DNA from: JAIUNP01 sp020161975
Lineage (GTDB): Bacteria > Pseudomonadota > Alphaproteobacteria > Rhizobiales > Beijerinckiaceae
Length of the DNA: 64,000 bases
Direction of reading: 5' to 3'
Assembly: GCA_036745275.1 (NCBI GenBank)
Contig: DAIOGK010000002.1
Coordinates: 186,001-250,000, forward strand
The notes below the pieces were generated by a model. The model searched no databases and was not told the origin of the DNA. It saw nothing but the letters and a program-made list of their open reading frames with translations. The number at the start of each line of letters is the position of its first letter. Position 1 is the stretch's first letter. Shown piece after piece: positions 42,377 through 51,145 of this stretch. A program made the position numbers and the translations under genes.

Positions 42377-43318
42377 ATGAACTCCAACGTGTTTCAGGGT
42401 GTCGTCCCTGCACTGATGACACCATGCACTGCCGACCGGCAGCCCGATTTCGATGCCCTCGTGGCCAAGGGCAAGGAACTCGTCGGCATCGGCATGGGCG
42501 CGGTCGTCTATTGCGGTTCGATGGGCGACTGGCCGCTTTTGACCGACGAGCAGCGCATGGAAGGCGTCGAACGGCTCGTTTCCGCTGGCCTGCCCGTCAT
42601 CGTCGGCACCGGCGCGCAGAACCCGGCCCGGGCGGCAGCACTGGCCGCCCATGCCCGCAAGGTGGGCGCCGCCGGGCTGATGATCATCCCGCGTGTCCTG
42701 TCCCGGTCAAGTTCACAGGCCGCGCAGGCATCGCATTTTGCCGGTGTGCTCGAAGCTGGCGCCGGATTGCCGTCCGTCATCTACAACAGCCCCTATTATG
42801 GCTTCGAGACCAAGGCGGAGCTCTTTTTTGCTCTACATAAAAAGTATCCGCACCTGATCGGTTTCAAGGAGTTCGGCAGCACAAGGGCCATGAGCTACGC
42901 TGCCGAGCATATCACGGGACGCTCGCCGGGCCTGACGCTGATGGTCGGGGTCGATACGGGCGTTTTCCATGGCTATGTGAACTGTGGCGCGCGCGGCGCG
43001 ATCACCGGCATCGGCAACGTGCTGCCGCGCGAGGTCCTGCATCTGGTCGCGCTGTGCCAGAAGGCCGCCGATGGCTGTCCGGTCTCGCGCCGCCGCGCGC
43101 TGGAACTGGAGGGCGCGCTCAATGTTCTCTCCACTTTCGACGAAGGCGTCGATCTGGTGCTCTTCTTCAAATATCTGATGGTTCTGGAGGGCTGCGCCGA
43201 ATACACTCACCATTTCAATGCCAGCGACGTCCTGAGCGACAGCCAGAAGCATTTTGCGCGCAGCCAGCTTCAACTGTTCAAGCGCTGGTACATCCAGTGG
43301 GCGCGTGAGGAAGCCTGA
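42377..43318 (+). CDS. DapA-family aldolase/dehydratase (pyrroline hydroxycarboxylate deaminase- or keto-deoxy acid lyase-like)
   Basis: 313-aa class I (Schiff-base) lyase of the dihydrodipicolinate synthase superfamily. It has the barrel start GVVPALMTPCTADRQPDFDAL, YCGSMGDWPLLTDEQR, catalytic Tyr136 in VIYNSPYYG and Schiff-base Lys164 in IGFKEFG. Biosynthetic DapA is unlikely given the context: it is followed 4 bp later by a 4-hydroxyproline epimerase-like gene. In such clusters DapA-family enzymes act as 1-pyrroline-4-hydroxy-2-carboxylate deaminase, giving alpha-ketoglutarate semialdehyde. A role on 2-keto-3-deoxy acids from the nearby dehydratase is the alternative. SD AGGGAG precedes ATG 42377. 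Confidence 0.82.
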   Translation: MNSNVFQGVVPALMTPCTADRQPDFDALVAKGKELVGIGMGAVVYCGSMGDWPLLTDEQRMEGVERLVSAGLPVIVGTGAQNPARAAALAAHARKVGAAGLMIIPRVLSRSSSQAAQASHFAGVLEAGAGLPSVIYNSPYYGFETKAELFFALHKKYPHLIGFKEFGSTRAMSYAAEHITGRSPGLTLMVGVDTGVFHGYVNCGARGAITGIGNVLPREVLHLVALCQKAADGCPVSRRRALELEGALNVLSTFDEGVDLVLFFKYLMVLEGCAEYTHHFNASDVLSDSQKHFARSQLQLFKRWYIQWAREEA

Positions 43319-43322
43319 ACCC

Positions 43323-44258
43323 GTGCGCGTCATCGATTCGCACACCGAGGGCGAGCCGACCCGGCTGATCATCGAGGGCGGGCCCGATCTCGGTTCGGGG
43401 CCGCTCCCGGAAAGGCGCGCGCGGTTCGCACGCGATTTCGACCATATTCGCAGTTTCGTCTGCAATGAACCGCGTGGCTTTGACGCGCTGGTCGGCGGGC
43501 TGATCGTAGCGCCAACGGATCCGACCTGCGTCTGCGGCATCATCTACTTCAACAATGCCACGATGCTCGGCATGTGCGGGCATGGCACCATCGGCCTTGC
43601 TGTGACGCTGGCCCATCTCGGTCGTATCGGCATCGGTCATCACCGGGTTGAAACGCCCGTCGGCCTGATCGGTTTCGATCTGATCGACGCCAATACGGCG
43701 CGGATCACCAATGTTCCAAGCTACCGCCTCGCCAAGGGGGTTTCGGTGGACGTGCCGGGGCTTGGGCTGGTCGTTGGAGATATCGCCTGGGGCGGAAACT
43801 GGTTTTTCCTGACCGAGCAGGCGCCTTGTCCGGTCGATACCGCCCATCTTGCTGAACTGACCGCCGCCGCAAGTGCCATTGAAAAGGCCCTCGCCGCCGC
43901 CGGACACCGGGGTGCGGATGGCGGAGCGATCGATCATGTCGAGATTTTTGCAGCGCCGCGCGGCACGGCTGCAAACAGCCGTTCCTTCGTGCTCTGCTCG
44001 GGCGGCGCCTATGACCGCTCGCCCTGCGGCACGGGCACCAGCGCCAAACTGGCCTGCCTTGCCGCCGATGGCAAGCTGGCGCCGGGCGCGGTATGGGTGC
44101 AGGAAAGCGTGATCGGCAGCCGCTTCGAGGCGCATTACCAACCGGGTGAAGCCGGCATGATCATCCCCAGCATTCAGGGCCGCGCCTTCATCACCGGCGA
44201 GGCGGTCCTGATCGCCCAGCCGGGCGATCCATTCGCGCATGGCATTCGCACCGGCTGA
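43323..44258 (+). CDS. Proline racemase-family protein, probable 4-hydroxyproline 2-epimerase
   Basis: 311 aa, cofactor-independent two-base epimerase. Both catalytic cysteines are present: Cys85 in NNATMLGMCGHGT and Cys235 in DRSPCGTGTSA. Presence of both, in place of the Thr found in trans-3-hydroxyproline dehydratases, means epimerisation or racemisation. The opening RVIDSHTEGEPTRLIIEGG is that of 4-hydroxyproline epimerases. It interconverts trans-4-hydroxy-L-proline and cis-4-hydroxy-D-proline. I chose GTG 43323 with AGGAAG nine bases upstream. The FAD-dependent D-hydroxyproline dehydrogenase needed for the next step is not in the window. Confidence 0.87.
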   Translation: MRVIDSHTEGEPTRLIIEGGPDLGSGPLPERRARFARDFDHIRSFVCNEPRGFDALVGGLIVAPTDPTCVCGIIYFNNATMLGMCGHGTIGLAVTLAHLGRIGIGHHRVETPVGLIGFDLIDANTARITNVPSYRLAKGVSVDVPGLGLVVGDIAWGGNWFFLTEQAPCPVDTAHLAELTAAASAIEKALAAAGHRGADGGAIDHVEIFAAPRGTAANSRSFVLCSGGAYDRSPCGTGTSAKLACLAADGKLAPGAVWVQESVIGSRFEAHYQPGEAGMIIPSIQGRAFITGEAVLIAQPGDPFAHGIRTG

Positions 44259-44324
44259 GCATCTGACTTGACGGGGCACCGCCGAAGCGGGCACTTCTCA
44301 AACAACGTTTCAGCCGGGCCCGTC

Positions 44325-45182
44325 ATGCTCTCCACCTATACGCTCCTGATCTCATGTGCCGATCGGCCTGGAATCGTCGCTGCCGTTTCCACCCATCTTT
44401 TCGAGCGTGGCTTCAACATTCTCGACGCGCAGCAGTTTGACGATCCGGAGACGGAGCAGTTCTTCATGCGGGTGCTCTTTGCCGATGTCGAACCATCCGA
44501 CCACCCCGCCCCCGGCGCGGGCTGGGATGAGATTGCCACCCGGTACGGAATGCGCTGGACTTTGCAGCGGAGGGGCGATCGGACCAAAGTGATGCTGCTG
44601 GTCTCAAAATTCGATCATTGCCTTGCCGATCTGCTCTATCGCTGGCGCAGCGGCGAACTTGCGATGGATATCACCGCCATCGTCGCCAACCACGGGCGGG
44701 AGACCTATGCCGGGCTCGATTTCGGCGACATCCCCTTCCACCATCTGCCGGTGACGCGCGAGACCAAGATGGAGCAGGAAGCGGCGCTGTGGGCACTGAT
44801 CCGGGAAACGGATACCAGCCTTGTCGTATTGGCGCGTTACATGCAGGTCCTGTCGGACGGGCTCTCGGCGAAGTTGAAAGGCCGCTGCATCAACATCCAC
44901 CATTCGTTTCTACCGGGCTTCAAGGGTGCCAGGCCCTATCATCAGGCCCACGCGCGCGGCGTGAAGCTGATCGGCGCCACTGCGCATTATGTCACCTCGG
45001 ACCTCGATGAAGGCCCGATCATCGAGCAGGATGTGGAATCGATTTCGCATCGCGACACACCCGATGATCTCGTGCGTAAGGGACGTGACATCGAGCGGCG
45101 CGTCCTCGCCCGCGCCGTGCGTAACCATATCGAGGGGCGCGTGCTGCTGAACGGACGCAAGACCGTTGTTTTCAAAGACTGA
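44325..45182 (+). CDS. purU: Formyltetrahydrofolate deformylase
   Basis: 285 aa: N-terminal ACT domain (LLISCADRPGIVAAVSTHLFERGFNILDAQQF) and C-terminal formyltransferase-fold hydrolase with KGRCINIHHSFLPGFKGARPYHQA and ATAHYVTSDLDEGPIIEQD, the Asn-His-Asp set. It releases formate from 10-formyl-THF to balance one-carbon pools or supply formate. ATG 44325 gives the family length. It lies 66 bp after the epimerase gene in the same orientation; the link to hydroxyproline breakdown is unclear. Confidence 0.95.
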   Translation: MLSTYTLLISCADRPGIVAAVSTHLFERGFNILDAQQFDDPETEQFFMRVLFADVEPSDHPAPGAGWDEIATRYGMRWTLQRRGDRTKVMLLVSKFDHCLADLLYRWRSGELAMDITAIVANHGRETYAGLDFGDIPFHHLPVTRETKMEQEAALWALIRETDTSLVVLARYMQVLSDGLSAKLKGRCINIHHSFLPGFKGARPYHQAHARGVKLIGATAHYVTSDLDEGPIIEQDVESISHRDTPDDLVRKGRDIERRVLARAVRNHIEGRVLLNGRKTVVFKD

Positions 45183-45328
45183 GGGTCTTGTAACTTCGCG
45201 TGCAGCCCGAAGCACGGAAAACAACCTCCACCCCGCCGCGTGTCCGCAAACACCGGAACGCCGCGATCAAAGATATCCTCCGTTGTCGCGGGGCGGGGAG
45301 CACTTTCGGTGCGGTCGGTTTTGACCGC

Positions 45329-45375
45329 TGATGCATTAGCGCACTTGCCTGAAAATCGATCAGTTGTATGACATC
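45329..45375 (+). promoter_or_regulatory. rraA upstream regulatory region: 15-bp repeat and TTGTATGA site
   Basis: TGATGCATTAGCGCA (45329-45343) is the inverted copy of the element at 40380. TTGCCT (45345-45350), a 16-bp spacer and TATGAC (45367-45372) form a possible promoter. GTTGTATGACATC (45363-45375) matches the left half of the tctC palindrome. In the same gap, a stem GCGGTC/GACCGC at 45311-45328 may end the purU transcript. Confidence 0.45.
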
Positions 45376-45411
45376 TGGGAAGCTCCTATAAAGCCCTATC
45401 GGAGGACCGCC

Positions 45412-46131
45412 ATGAGCCTGAAGCCGACCACCCGTGACAAGCTGAAAACCGTGAGCGTGGCCACGCTCTGCACAGCCCTTTACAAGCGCGGACTGCGCAA
45501 CCAGACCATCCAGGGCGTGCGACCGCTCAATCCGTCGCTGCCGACCATGGTGGGCGAGGCCTTCACGCTGCGCTACATGCCGGCGCGTGAGGATCGCAAC
45601 CCGATCACCGTCTTCCAGAACCGCGAGCATCCCCAGCGCAAGGCCGTGGAAACCTGCCCGCCGGGCGCCATCCTGGTGATGGACAGCCGCAAAGACCCGC
45701 GTGCAGCCAGCGCCGGCGGCATTCTGGTCTCGCGCCTGCGCGTGCGCGGCGTTGCCGGCGTCGTCACCGATGGCGGCTTCCGCGACAGCCACGAGATTGC
45801 CGGAATGGCCATTCCGGCCTACCATGTGCAGCCATCCGCACCGACCAACCTGACCCTGCACGAAGCCATCGACATCAACGTGCCGATCGGCTGCGGCGAT
45901 GTCGCGGTATTCCCAGGTGATGTGCTCGTTGGAGATGCCGAGGCGGTAATCGTCATTCCGGCGGAGATTGCTGACGACGTGGCCGATGAAGCCGTGCAAA
46001 TGACGGCCTACGAGGACTTCGTGATGGAGAAGGTCAACAAGGATGGCCGGTCCATTCTCGGCCTTTATCCGGCCACCGATCCGCAGAGCAAAATCGATTT
46101 CGAGGCGTGGCGGAAGGCAAACAACCGCTGA
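45412..46131 (+). CDS. RraA-family protein (aldolase / demethylmenaquinone methyltransferase-like fold)
   Basis: 239 aa of the RraA/HMG-aldolase superfamily. Motif block GGILVSRLRVRGVAGVVTDGGFRDSHEI holds the metal/substrate site, with an Arg-Asp pair (GGFRDSHEI) as in class II pyruvate aldolases; DVAVFPGDVLVGDAEAVIVIP is the C-terminal family signature. Sequence alone does not distinguish an RNase E inhibitor from an oxo-acid aldolase; in this catabolic setting, cleavage of a 4-hydroxy-2-oxo acid is more likely (inference). SD GGAGGA and ATG 45412. It is followed 39 bp later by the aldehyde dehydrogenase gene. Confidence 0.8.
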   Translation: MSLKPTTRDKLKTVSVATLCTALYKRGLRNQTIQGVRPLNPSLPTMVGEAFTLRYMPAREDRNPITVFQNREHPQRKAVETCPPGAILVMDSRKDPRAASAGGILVSRLRVRGVAGVVTDGGFRDSHEIAGMAIPAYHVQPSAPTNLTLHEAIDINVPIGCGDVAVFPGDVLVGDAEAVIVIPAEIADDVADEAVQMTAYEDFVMEKVNKDGRSILGLYPATDPQSKIDFEAWRKANNR

Positions 46132-46170
46132 GTTGATTGCCTTCGATCCAAGGACAGACAGGACCCAGAC

Positions 46171-47613
46171 ATGAGTATTTTCCAGAACATCATCGGCGGC
46201 GAGCGCGTGAACGGCGCGGGCGTGACGCGCAACATCAACCCGTCGAACACCAATGATGTCATCGGGGAATATGCGCAGGGATCGCGAGCCGATGCGGACA
46301 AGGCAATTGCCGCGGCCAAGGCAGCCTTTCCGGCCTGGTCACGCTCAGGCATCCAGCAGCGGCACGATTGCCTGAAGGCTGTCGGCGACGAGATCCTTGC
46401 CCGCAAGGACGAACTCGGTCGCCTGCTGTCGCGCGAGGAGGGCAAGACGCTGGCCGAGGGCATCGGCGAGGCTGCGCGTGCCGGCCAGATCTTCCAGTTC
46501 TTCGCGGGCGAGGCGCTGCGCCTTGCCGGCGAGAAGCTGCCCTCGACGCGTCCGGGGCTCGATGTCGAACTGACGCGCGAGGCGGTCGGTGTCATCGGCC
46601 TGATCACGCCCTGGAACTTTCCCATCGCCATTCCGGCCTGGAAAATCGCTCCCGCGCTCTGCTATGGCAACACGGTGGTGTTCAAGCCGGCGGATCTGGT
46701 GCCGGGGTCGGCCTGGGCGCTCGCCGATATCATCGCGCGCGCCGGGTTCCCGGCAGGCGTGTTCAACCTCGTGATGGGTCGTGGTTCGGTTGTGGGAGCG
46801 GCCTTCATCGAATCGAAGGACGTGGCCGCCATCTCGTTCACCGGCTCGGTCGGGACCGGGCGGAACATTGCCGCGCAATGCGTCACAGCGCAGCCGATGA
46901 AGAAGATTCAGCTTGAAATGGGCGGCAAGAACCCGCTGGTCGTTCTGGATGATGCGGACCTGAAAACGGCCGTGGAATGCGCCGTCAATGGCGCGTTCTT
47001 CTCCACCGGCCAGCGCTGCACCGCGTCATCCCGCATCATTGTGACCGCAGGGATTCATGATGCCTTCGTTGCGGCGGTCACCGACCGGCTCAAGGGCCTT
47101 GTCGTCGATGACGCCTTGAAGGCGGGCACGCATATCGGTCCGGTCGTCGATCAGAGCCAGCTCGATCAGGATATGGATTACCTCGCCGTCGGCGCCAAAG
47201 AGGGCGCGACGCTCGCGTATGGCGGCGAGCGGTTGAAGCGCGAAACGCCGGGCTTCTATCTTGCGCCGGCGCTGTTCACGAATGCCACGAACCAGATGCG
47301 CATCTCGCGCGAAGAGATCTTCGGCCCCGTCGCCTCGGTGATCCGGGCGAAGGACTACGACGAGGCGCTGGCTCTTTCGAACGATACGGACTTCGGCCTT
47401 TCTGCCGGCATCTGCACGACGAGCCTCAAATATGCCTCGCATTTCAAGCGCAATTCGGAAGCCGGCATGGTGATGGTCAATGTGCCGACAGCGGGCGTTG
47501 ACTATCATGTGCCGTTCGGTGGCCGGAAGGGCTCCAGCTATGGGCCGCGCGAACAGGGCAGCTATGCCAAGGAGTTCTACACCACGGTCAAGACGGCTTA
47601 TACGCTGCCGTAA
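46171..47613 (+). CDS. Aldehyde dehydrogenase, alpha-ketoglutarate semialdehyde dehydrogenase-like
   Basis: 480-aa NAD(P)-dependent ALDH with complete catalytic set: Asn149 (TPWNFP), Glu249 (LEMGGKNP), Cys283 (FSTGQRCTASSRI), and cofactor motif FTGSVGTGR. The sequence pattern fits the alpha-ketoglutarate semialdehyde dehydrogenases of hydroxyproline and pentose/aldarate pathways, which form 2-oxoglutarate. The product of the dapA-like/epimerase route would be exactly this semialdehyde. It forms a two-gene unit with rraA and is closed by a strong terminator. Confidence 0.88.
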   Translation: MSIFQNIIGGERVNGAGVTRNINPSNTNDVIGEYAQGSRADADKAIAAAKAAFPAWSRSGIQQRHDCLKAVGDEILARKDELGRLLSREEGKTLAEGIGEAARAGQIFQFFAGEALRLAGEKLPSTRPGLDVELTREAVGVIGLITPWNFPIAIPAWKIAPALCYGNTVVFKPADLVPGSAWALADIIARAGFPAGVFNLVMGRGSVVGAAFIESKDVAAISFTGSVGTGRNIAAQCVTAQPMKKIQLEMGGKNPLVVLDDADLKTAVECAVNGAFFSTGQRCTASSRIIVTAGIHDAFVAAVTDRLKGLVVDDALKAGTHIGPVVDQSQLDQDMDYLAVGAKEGATLAYGGERLKRETPGFYLAPALFTNATNQMRISREEIFGPVASVIRAKDYDEALALSNDTDFGLSAGICTTSLKYASHFKRNSEAGMVMVNVPTAGVDYHVPFGGRKGSSYGPREQGSYAKEFYTTVKTAYTLP

Positions 47614-47637
47614 GGCGTGAATCCGAAGCCTGCATGA

Positions 47638-47671
47638 AGCCGTTGTCGGGCGATCCGGCGACGGCTTTTTT
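47638..47671 (+). terminator. Intrinsic terminator after aldehyde dehydrogenase gene
   Basis: 11-bp stem AGCCGTTGTCG/CGGCGACGGCT with two G-T wobbles, then TTTTTT, 25 bp after the stop codon. It separates the catabolic island from the transglutaminase operon. Confidence 0.85.
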
Positions 47672-47818
47672 GTGCGCTGTCCACAGACAGGCCCGGCGAA
47701 CGGCTCGTCCGCATTCCCGCGTTGACAGGCCCGCGCCGCCGATGCCACTCCTTGCATTCTCGGGGGAGGAAGAGGCCGTCATCGGTCTCACCACAGAGCA
47801 TTACAACGAGCCATCGCA

Positions 47819-50800
47819 ATGACCATTCTCGCCGGCCTCCATCATCTCACGCATTACCGTTATGACCGGCCGGTAACCCTGGGCCCCCAGATCATCCGCC
47901 TCCGACCGGCGCCGCACAGCCGAACGCGTGTGCTCTCGCATTCGATCAAGGTTTCGCCGGGGCCGCATTTCGTCAACCACCAGCAGGATGTCTACGGCAA
48001 CTGGCTGGCCCGCTATGTCTTTCCCGAACCGGTGAACGAGTTCCGCATCGAGGTCGATCTTGTCGCGGACATGACCGTCTACAACCCTTTCGATTTCTTC
48101 ATCGAGGAGGAGGCCGTCAAGTTCCCGTTCCACTACGCACCGGACATCCGCGACGATCTCGCCGTTTACCGCGCGACGGAACCCGCCGGGCCGCTGCTTC
48201 AGGCCTTCATGGCCGATATTCCGCGTGCGGCGGATTCCACGGTCGACTTCATCGTTGCGCTGAATGCCCGCATCGCGGGCGCCGTCGCCTATACGATCCG
48301 TATGGAACCGGGGGTGCAGACGCCCGAAGAGACACTGAAGCTCGGTTCCGGCTCCTGCCGGGATTCAAGCTGGCTGCTGGTGCAGGTGCTGCGCCAGCTC
48401 GGCTTTGCCGCGCGCTTTGTCTCGGGCTACCTCATCCAGTTGAAGCCGGATCTCAAGGCTCTCGACGGGCCACAGGGCACGGATGTCGATTTCACCGACC
48501 TCCATGCCTGGGTCGAGGTGTATCTGCCCGGTGCCGGCTGGGTCGGCCTTGATCCGACCTCGGGCCTTCTGGCTGGCGAAAGTCACATTCCGCTGGCCGC
48601 AACGCCGCACTACCGGAACGCCGCGCCAATTGCCGGCATGGCGAGTTTCGCCGAGGTCGACTTCCATTTCAACATGTCTGTGACGCGCTTTGCCGAGCGT
48701 CCGCGCATCACCAAACCGTTTTCCGAGGATGCCTGGTCCGCGCTCGACCGGCTGGGTGAGACAGTCGATGCCGCGCTTGCCGACAACGACGTCCGCCTGA
48801 CCATGGGCGGTGAGCCGACCTTCATCTCCATCGACGATTTCCAGTCGCCCGAATGGAATACCGATGCGGTGGGGCCCACCAAGCGCGGCCTGGCGGACGC
48901 GCTGATCCGGCGCCTGCGCGACCGCTTCGCTCCGGCGGGCTTCCTGCATTATGGACAGGGCAAGTGGTATCCGGGTGAGAGCCTGCCGCGCTGGACCTTC
49001 TCGCTTTACTGGCGGCGCGATGGGCAGCCCATCTGGCAGGATGCCGCGCGCATTGCCGGCGAGGAGCCGCGCAAGGACGCAACGGTGGCGAACGCGCAGA
49101 GCCTTGCGACCGGCATCGCCACAGGGTTGGGGCTCGGCAGTGATTTTGTGCAGGCTGCCTTTGAGGACCCGGCGGAGTGGCTGCAACAGGAAGCAAAACT
49201 GCCGGACAATGTGACGCCGACCGCCTCTGAACTCAAGGATCCCGAAGAGCGGGCGCGCTTTGCGCGGGTGTTCGACCGGGGGCTCGGCAATCCGGTCGCC
49301 TTCGTGCTGCCCGTGCAGCGAGCGCAGGCCGCAGACCGGCGCTGGCGCTCGGAGCACTGGCAGACCCGTCGCGGCCATCTGGTGCTGGCGCCCGGCGACA
49401 GCCCCGCCGGGTTCCGCCTGCCGCTGAAATCGCTGCCGCATGTTCCAGCGGCGAACTATCCCTATGTCCATCCGGCGGATCCGACCGGAATCACCGGACC
49501 ATTACCAGCGCCGGCGCCGATCACACCCGCCGCAGACCAGAGTTTCATTGCCGTAGCTGATGCCGATGGCCCCGGCGCGCAGGACCGGACCGAACAGGTG
49601 CTGGCCGCTGACGGGATGAGTGTGCGCACAGCCATTTCCATCGAGGTGCGCGACGGGCGGCTCTGCGTGTTCATGCCGCCGGTCGAGCGTGTCGAGGATT
49701 ATCTTGATCTCCTCCGGGTGGTCGAACAGGCGGTCGCTGACCGGGGTCTTGCCGTCCATATCGAGGGCTATCCGCCGCCGAACGATCCGCGCCTCAATGT
49801 CATCCGCGTCGCGCCCGATCCGGGGGTGATCGAGGTCAACATTCATCCCGCCTCAAGCTGGAAGGATTGCGTGGCCACCACCGAGGCGATCTACGAAGAG
49901 GCGCGACAGTGCCGCCTCGGCGCCGACAAGTTCATGATCGACGGGCGCCATTGCGGCACGGGCGGCGGCAACCATGTCGTTGTTGGTGGTGCGACGCCGC
50001 TCGACAGCCCCTTCCTGCGCCGTCCGGACCTTCTGAAAAGCCTGATCCTTTGCTGGAACCGGCACCCGAGTCTCTCGTACTTGTTCTCAGGGCTCTTCAT
50101 CGGCCCGACCAGTCAGGCGCCACGCATTGATGAGGCGCGACACGACAGCCTTTACGAGCTTGAAATTGCGCTCCGGCAAATTCCGGCCCCCGGTGCGGGC
50201 AGCGCGCCGCCCCCGTGGCTGGTCGACCGCCTTCTTCGCAACCTGCTGGTGGATGTCACGGGCAACACCCATCGCGCCGAGATCTGCATCGACAAGCTCT
50301 ACTCTCCGGATGGGCCGACCGGACGGCTTGGGCTCGTCGAATTCCGCGGCTTTGAAATGCCGCCGGATCCCCGGATGAATCTCGCGCAGCAGGTGTTGAT
50401 CCGTGCCCTGATCGCCCGGTTCTGGAGGGCGCCACTCGAAGGTGCCCTCACGCGCTGGGGCACGCATCTGCATGATCGCTTCATGCTGCCGGATGTGCTC
50501 TGGGCTGATTTTCTCGATGTGCTGGCGGATCTGGAAAGCCACGGTTTTCCGCTGTTGCCGGAATGGTATCAGGCGCAGTTCGAGTTTCGCTTTCCGGTCT
50601 GCGGCGAAGTCACTTATGAGGGCGCGACCCTTGAAGTTCGGCAGGCGCTGGAGCCGTGGCATGTCCTGGGCGAAACCGGCGCTATCGGCGGCACGGTCCG
50701 CTTTGTTGATTCCTCGGTCGAACGGCTCCAGGTGCGGCTGACAGCTGCCGATCCGGAGCGCTACCGCATCGCCTGCAACAAGAGGCTGGTGCCGATGACG

Positions 50801-51145
50801 CGGATGGGGCAGGCTGGCAAAAGCATCGGCGGCGTGCGTTTCAAGGCCTGGCAGCCGCCAAGCGGCCTCCATCCGGTGTTGGCGGTCGATGCACCGCTGA
50901 CCTTCGATATCTTCGACAGCTACACGGGGCGGGCGCTGGGCGGCTGCGTCTACCATGTCGCGCATCCGGGCGGACGGAACTATGAGACCTTTCCGGTCAA
51001 TTCCAACGAGGCGCAGGCACGGCGCCTTGCCCGCTTCGAGCCGAACGGGCATACCGTGGGCGCCTACACGCCGGCCGCGACGCGCCCACATCCGGATTTC
51101 CCGATGACGCTTGACCTTCGGATGCCTGTCGGCGGGGTGCCATGA
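47819..51145 (+). CDS. Transglutaminase-like protease fused to DUF2126
   Basis: 1108-aa cytoplasmic protein. The N-terminus is a transglutaminase-N beta domain (HHLTHYRYDRPVTLGPQIIRLRPAP). The core follows with Cys180 (GSGSCRDSSWLL), His229 (DLHAWVEVYL) and Asp245 (GLDPTSG), a full papain-like triad. From about residue 300 a long DUF2126 region (TMGGEPTFISIDD, YGQGKWYPGESLPRW, DGRHCGTGGGNHVVVGGATPLDSP, NLLVDVTGNTHRAEICIDKLYSPDGPTGRLGLVEFRGFEMPPD) resembles carboxylate-amine ligase-type domains. It may cleave or form amide/isopeptide bonds. It overlaps the ATP-grasp gene by 4 bp. Function is not established for any close relative that I know. Confidence 0.85.
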   Translation: MTILAGLHHLTHYRYDRPVTLGPQIIRLRPAPHSRTRVLSHSIKVSPGPHFVNHQQDVYGNWLARYVFPEPVNEFRIEVDLVADMTVYNPFDFFIEEEAVKFPFHYAPDIRDDLAVYRATEPAGPLLQAFMADIPRAADSTVDFIVALNARIAGAVAYTIRMEPGVQTPEETLKLGSGSCRDSSWLLVQVLRQLGFAARFVSGYLIQLKPDLKALDGPQGTDVDFTDLHAWVEVYLPGAGWVGLDPTSGLLAGESHIPLAATPHYRNAAPIAGMASFAEVDFHFNMSVTRFAERPRITKPFSEDAWSALDRLGETVDAALADNDVRLTMGGEPTFISIDDFQSPEWNTDAVGPTKRGLADALIRRLRDRFAPAGFLHYGQGKWYPGESLPRWTFSLYWRRDGQPIWQDAARIAGEEPRKDATVANAQSLATGIATGLGLGSDFVQAAFEDPAEWLQQEAKLPDNVTPTASELKDPEERARFARVFDRGLGNPVAFVLPVQRAQAADRRWRSEHWQTRRGHLVLAPGDSPAGFRLPLKSLPHVPAANYPYVHPADPTGITGPLPAPAPITPAADQSFIAVADADGPGAQDRTEQVLAADGMSVRTAISIEVRDGRLCVFMPPVERVEDYLDLLRVVEQAVADRGLAVHIEGYPPPNDPRLNVIRVAPDPGVIEVNIHPASSWKDCVATTEAIYEEARQCRLGADKFMIDGRHCGTGGGNHVVVGGATPLDSPFLRRPDLLKSLILCWNRHPSLSYLFSGLFIGPTSQAPRIDEARHDSLYELEIALRQIPAPGAGSAPPPWLVDRLLRNLLVDVTGNTHRAEICIDKLYSPDGPTGRLGLVEFRGFEMPPDPRMNLAQQVLIRALIARFWRAPLEGALTRWGTHLHDRFMLPDVLWADFLDVLADLESHGFPLLPEWYQAQFEFRFPVCGEVTYEGATLEVRQALEPWHVLGETGAIGGTVRFVDSSVERLQVRLTAADPERYRIACNKRLVPMTRMGQAGKSIGGVRFKAWQPPSGLHPVLAVDAPLTFDIFDSYTGRALGGCVYHVAHPGGRNYETFPVNSNEAQARRLARFEPNGHTVGAYTPAATRPHPDFPMTLDLRMPVGGVP

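Noticed and set aside
45799..45818. 20-bp perfect palindrome GCCGGAATGGCCATTCCGGC
   Set aside because: It lies inside the RraA-family coding region, at codons for a conserved-looking IAGMAIPAY stretch; most likely a by-product of codon choice.
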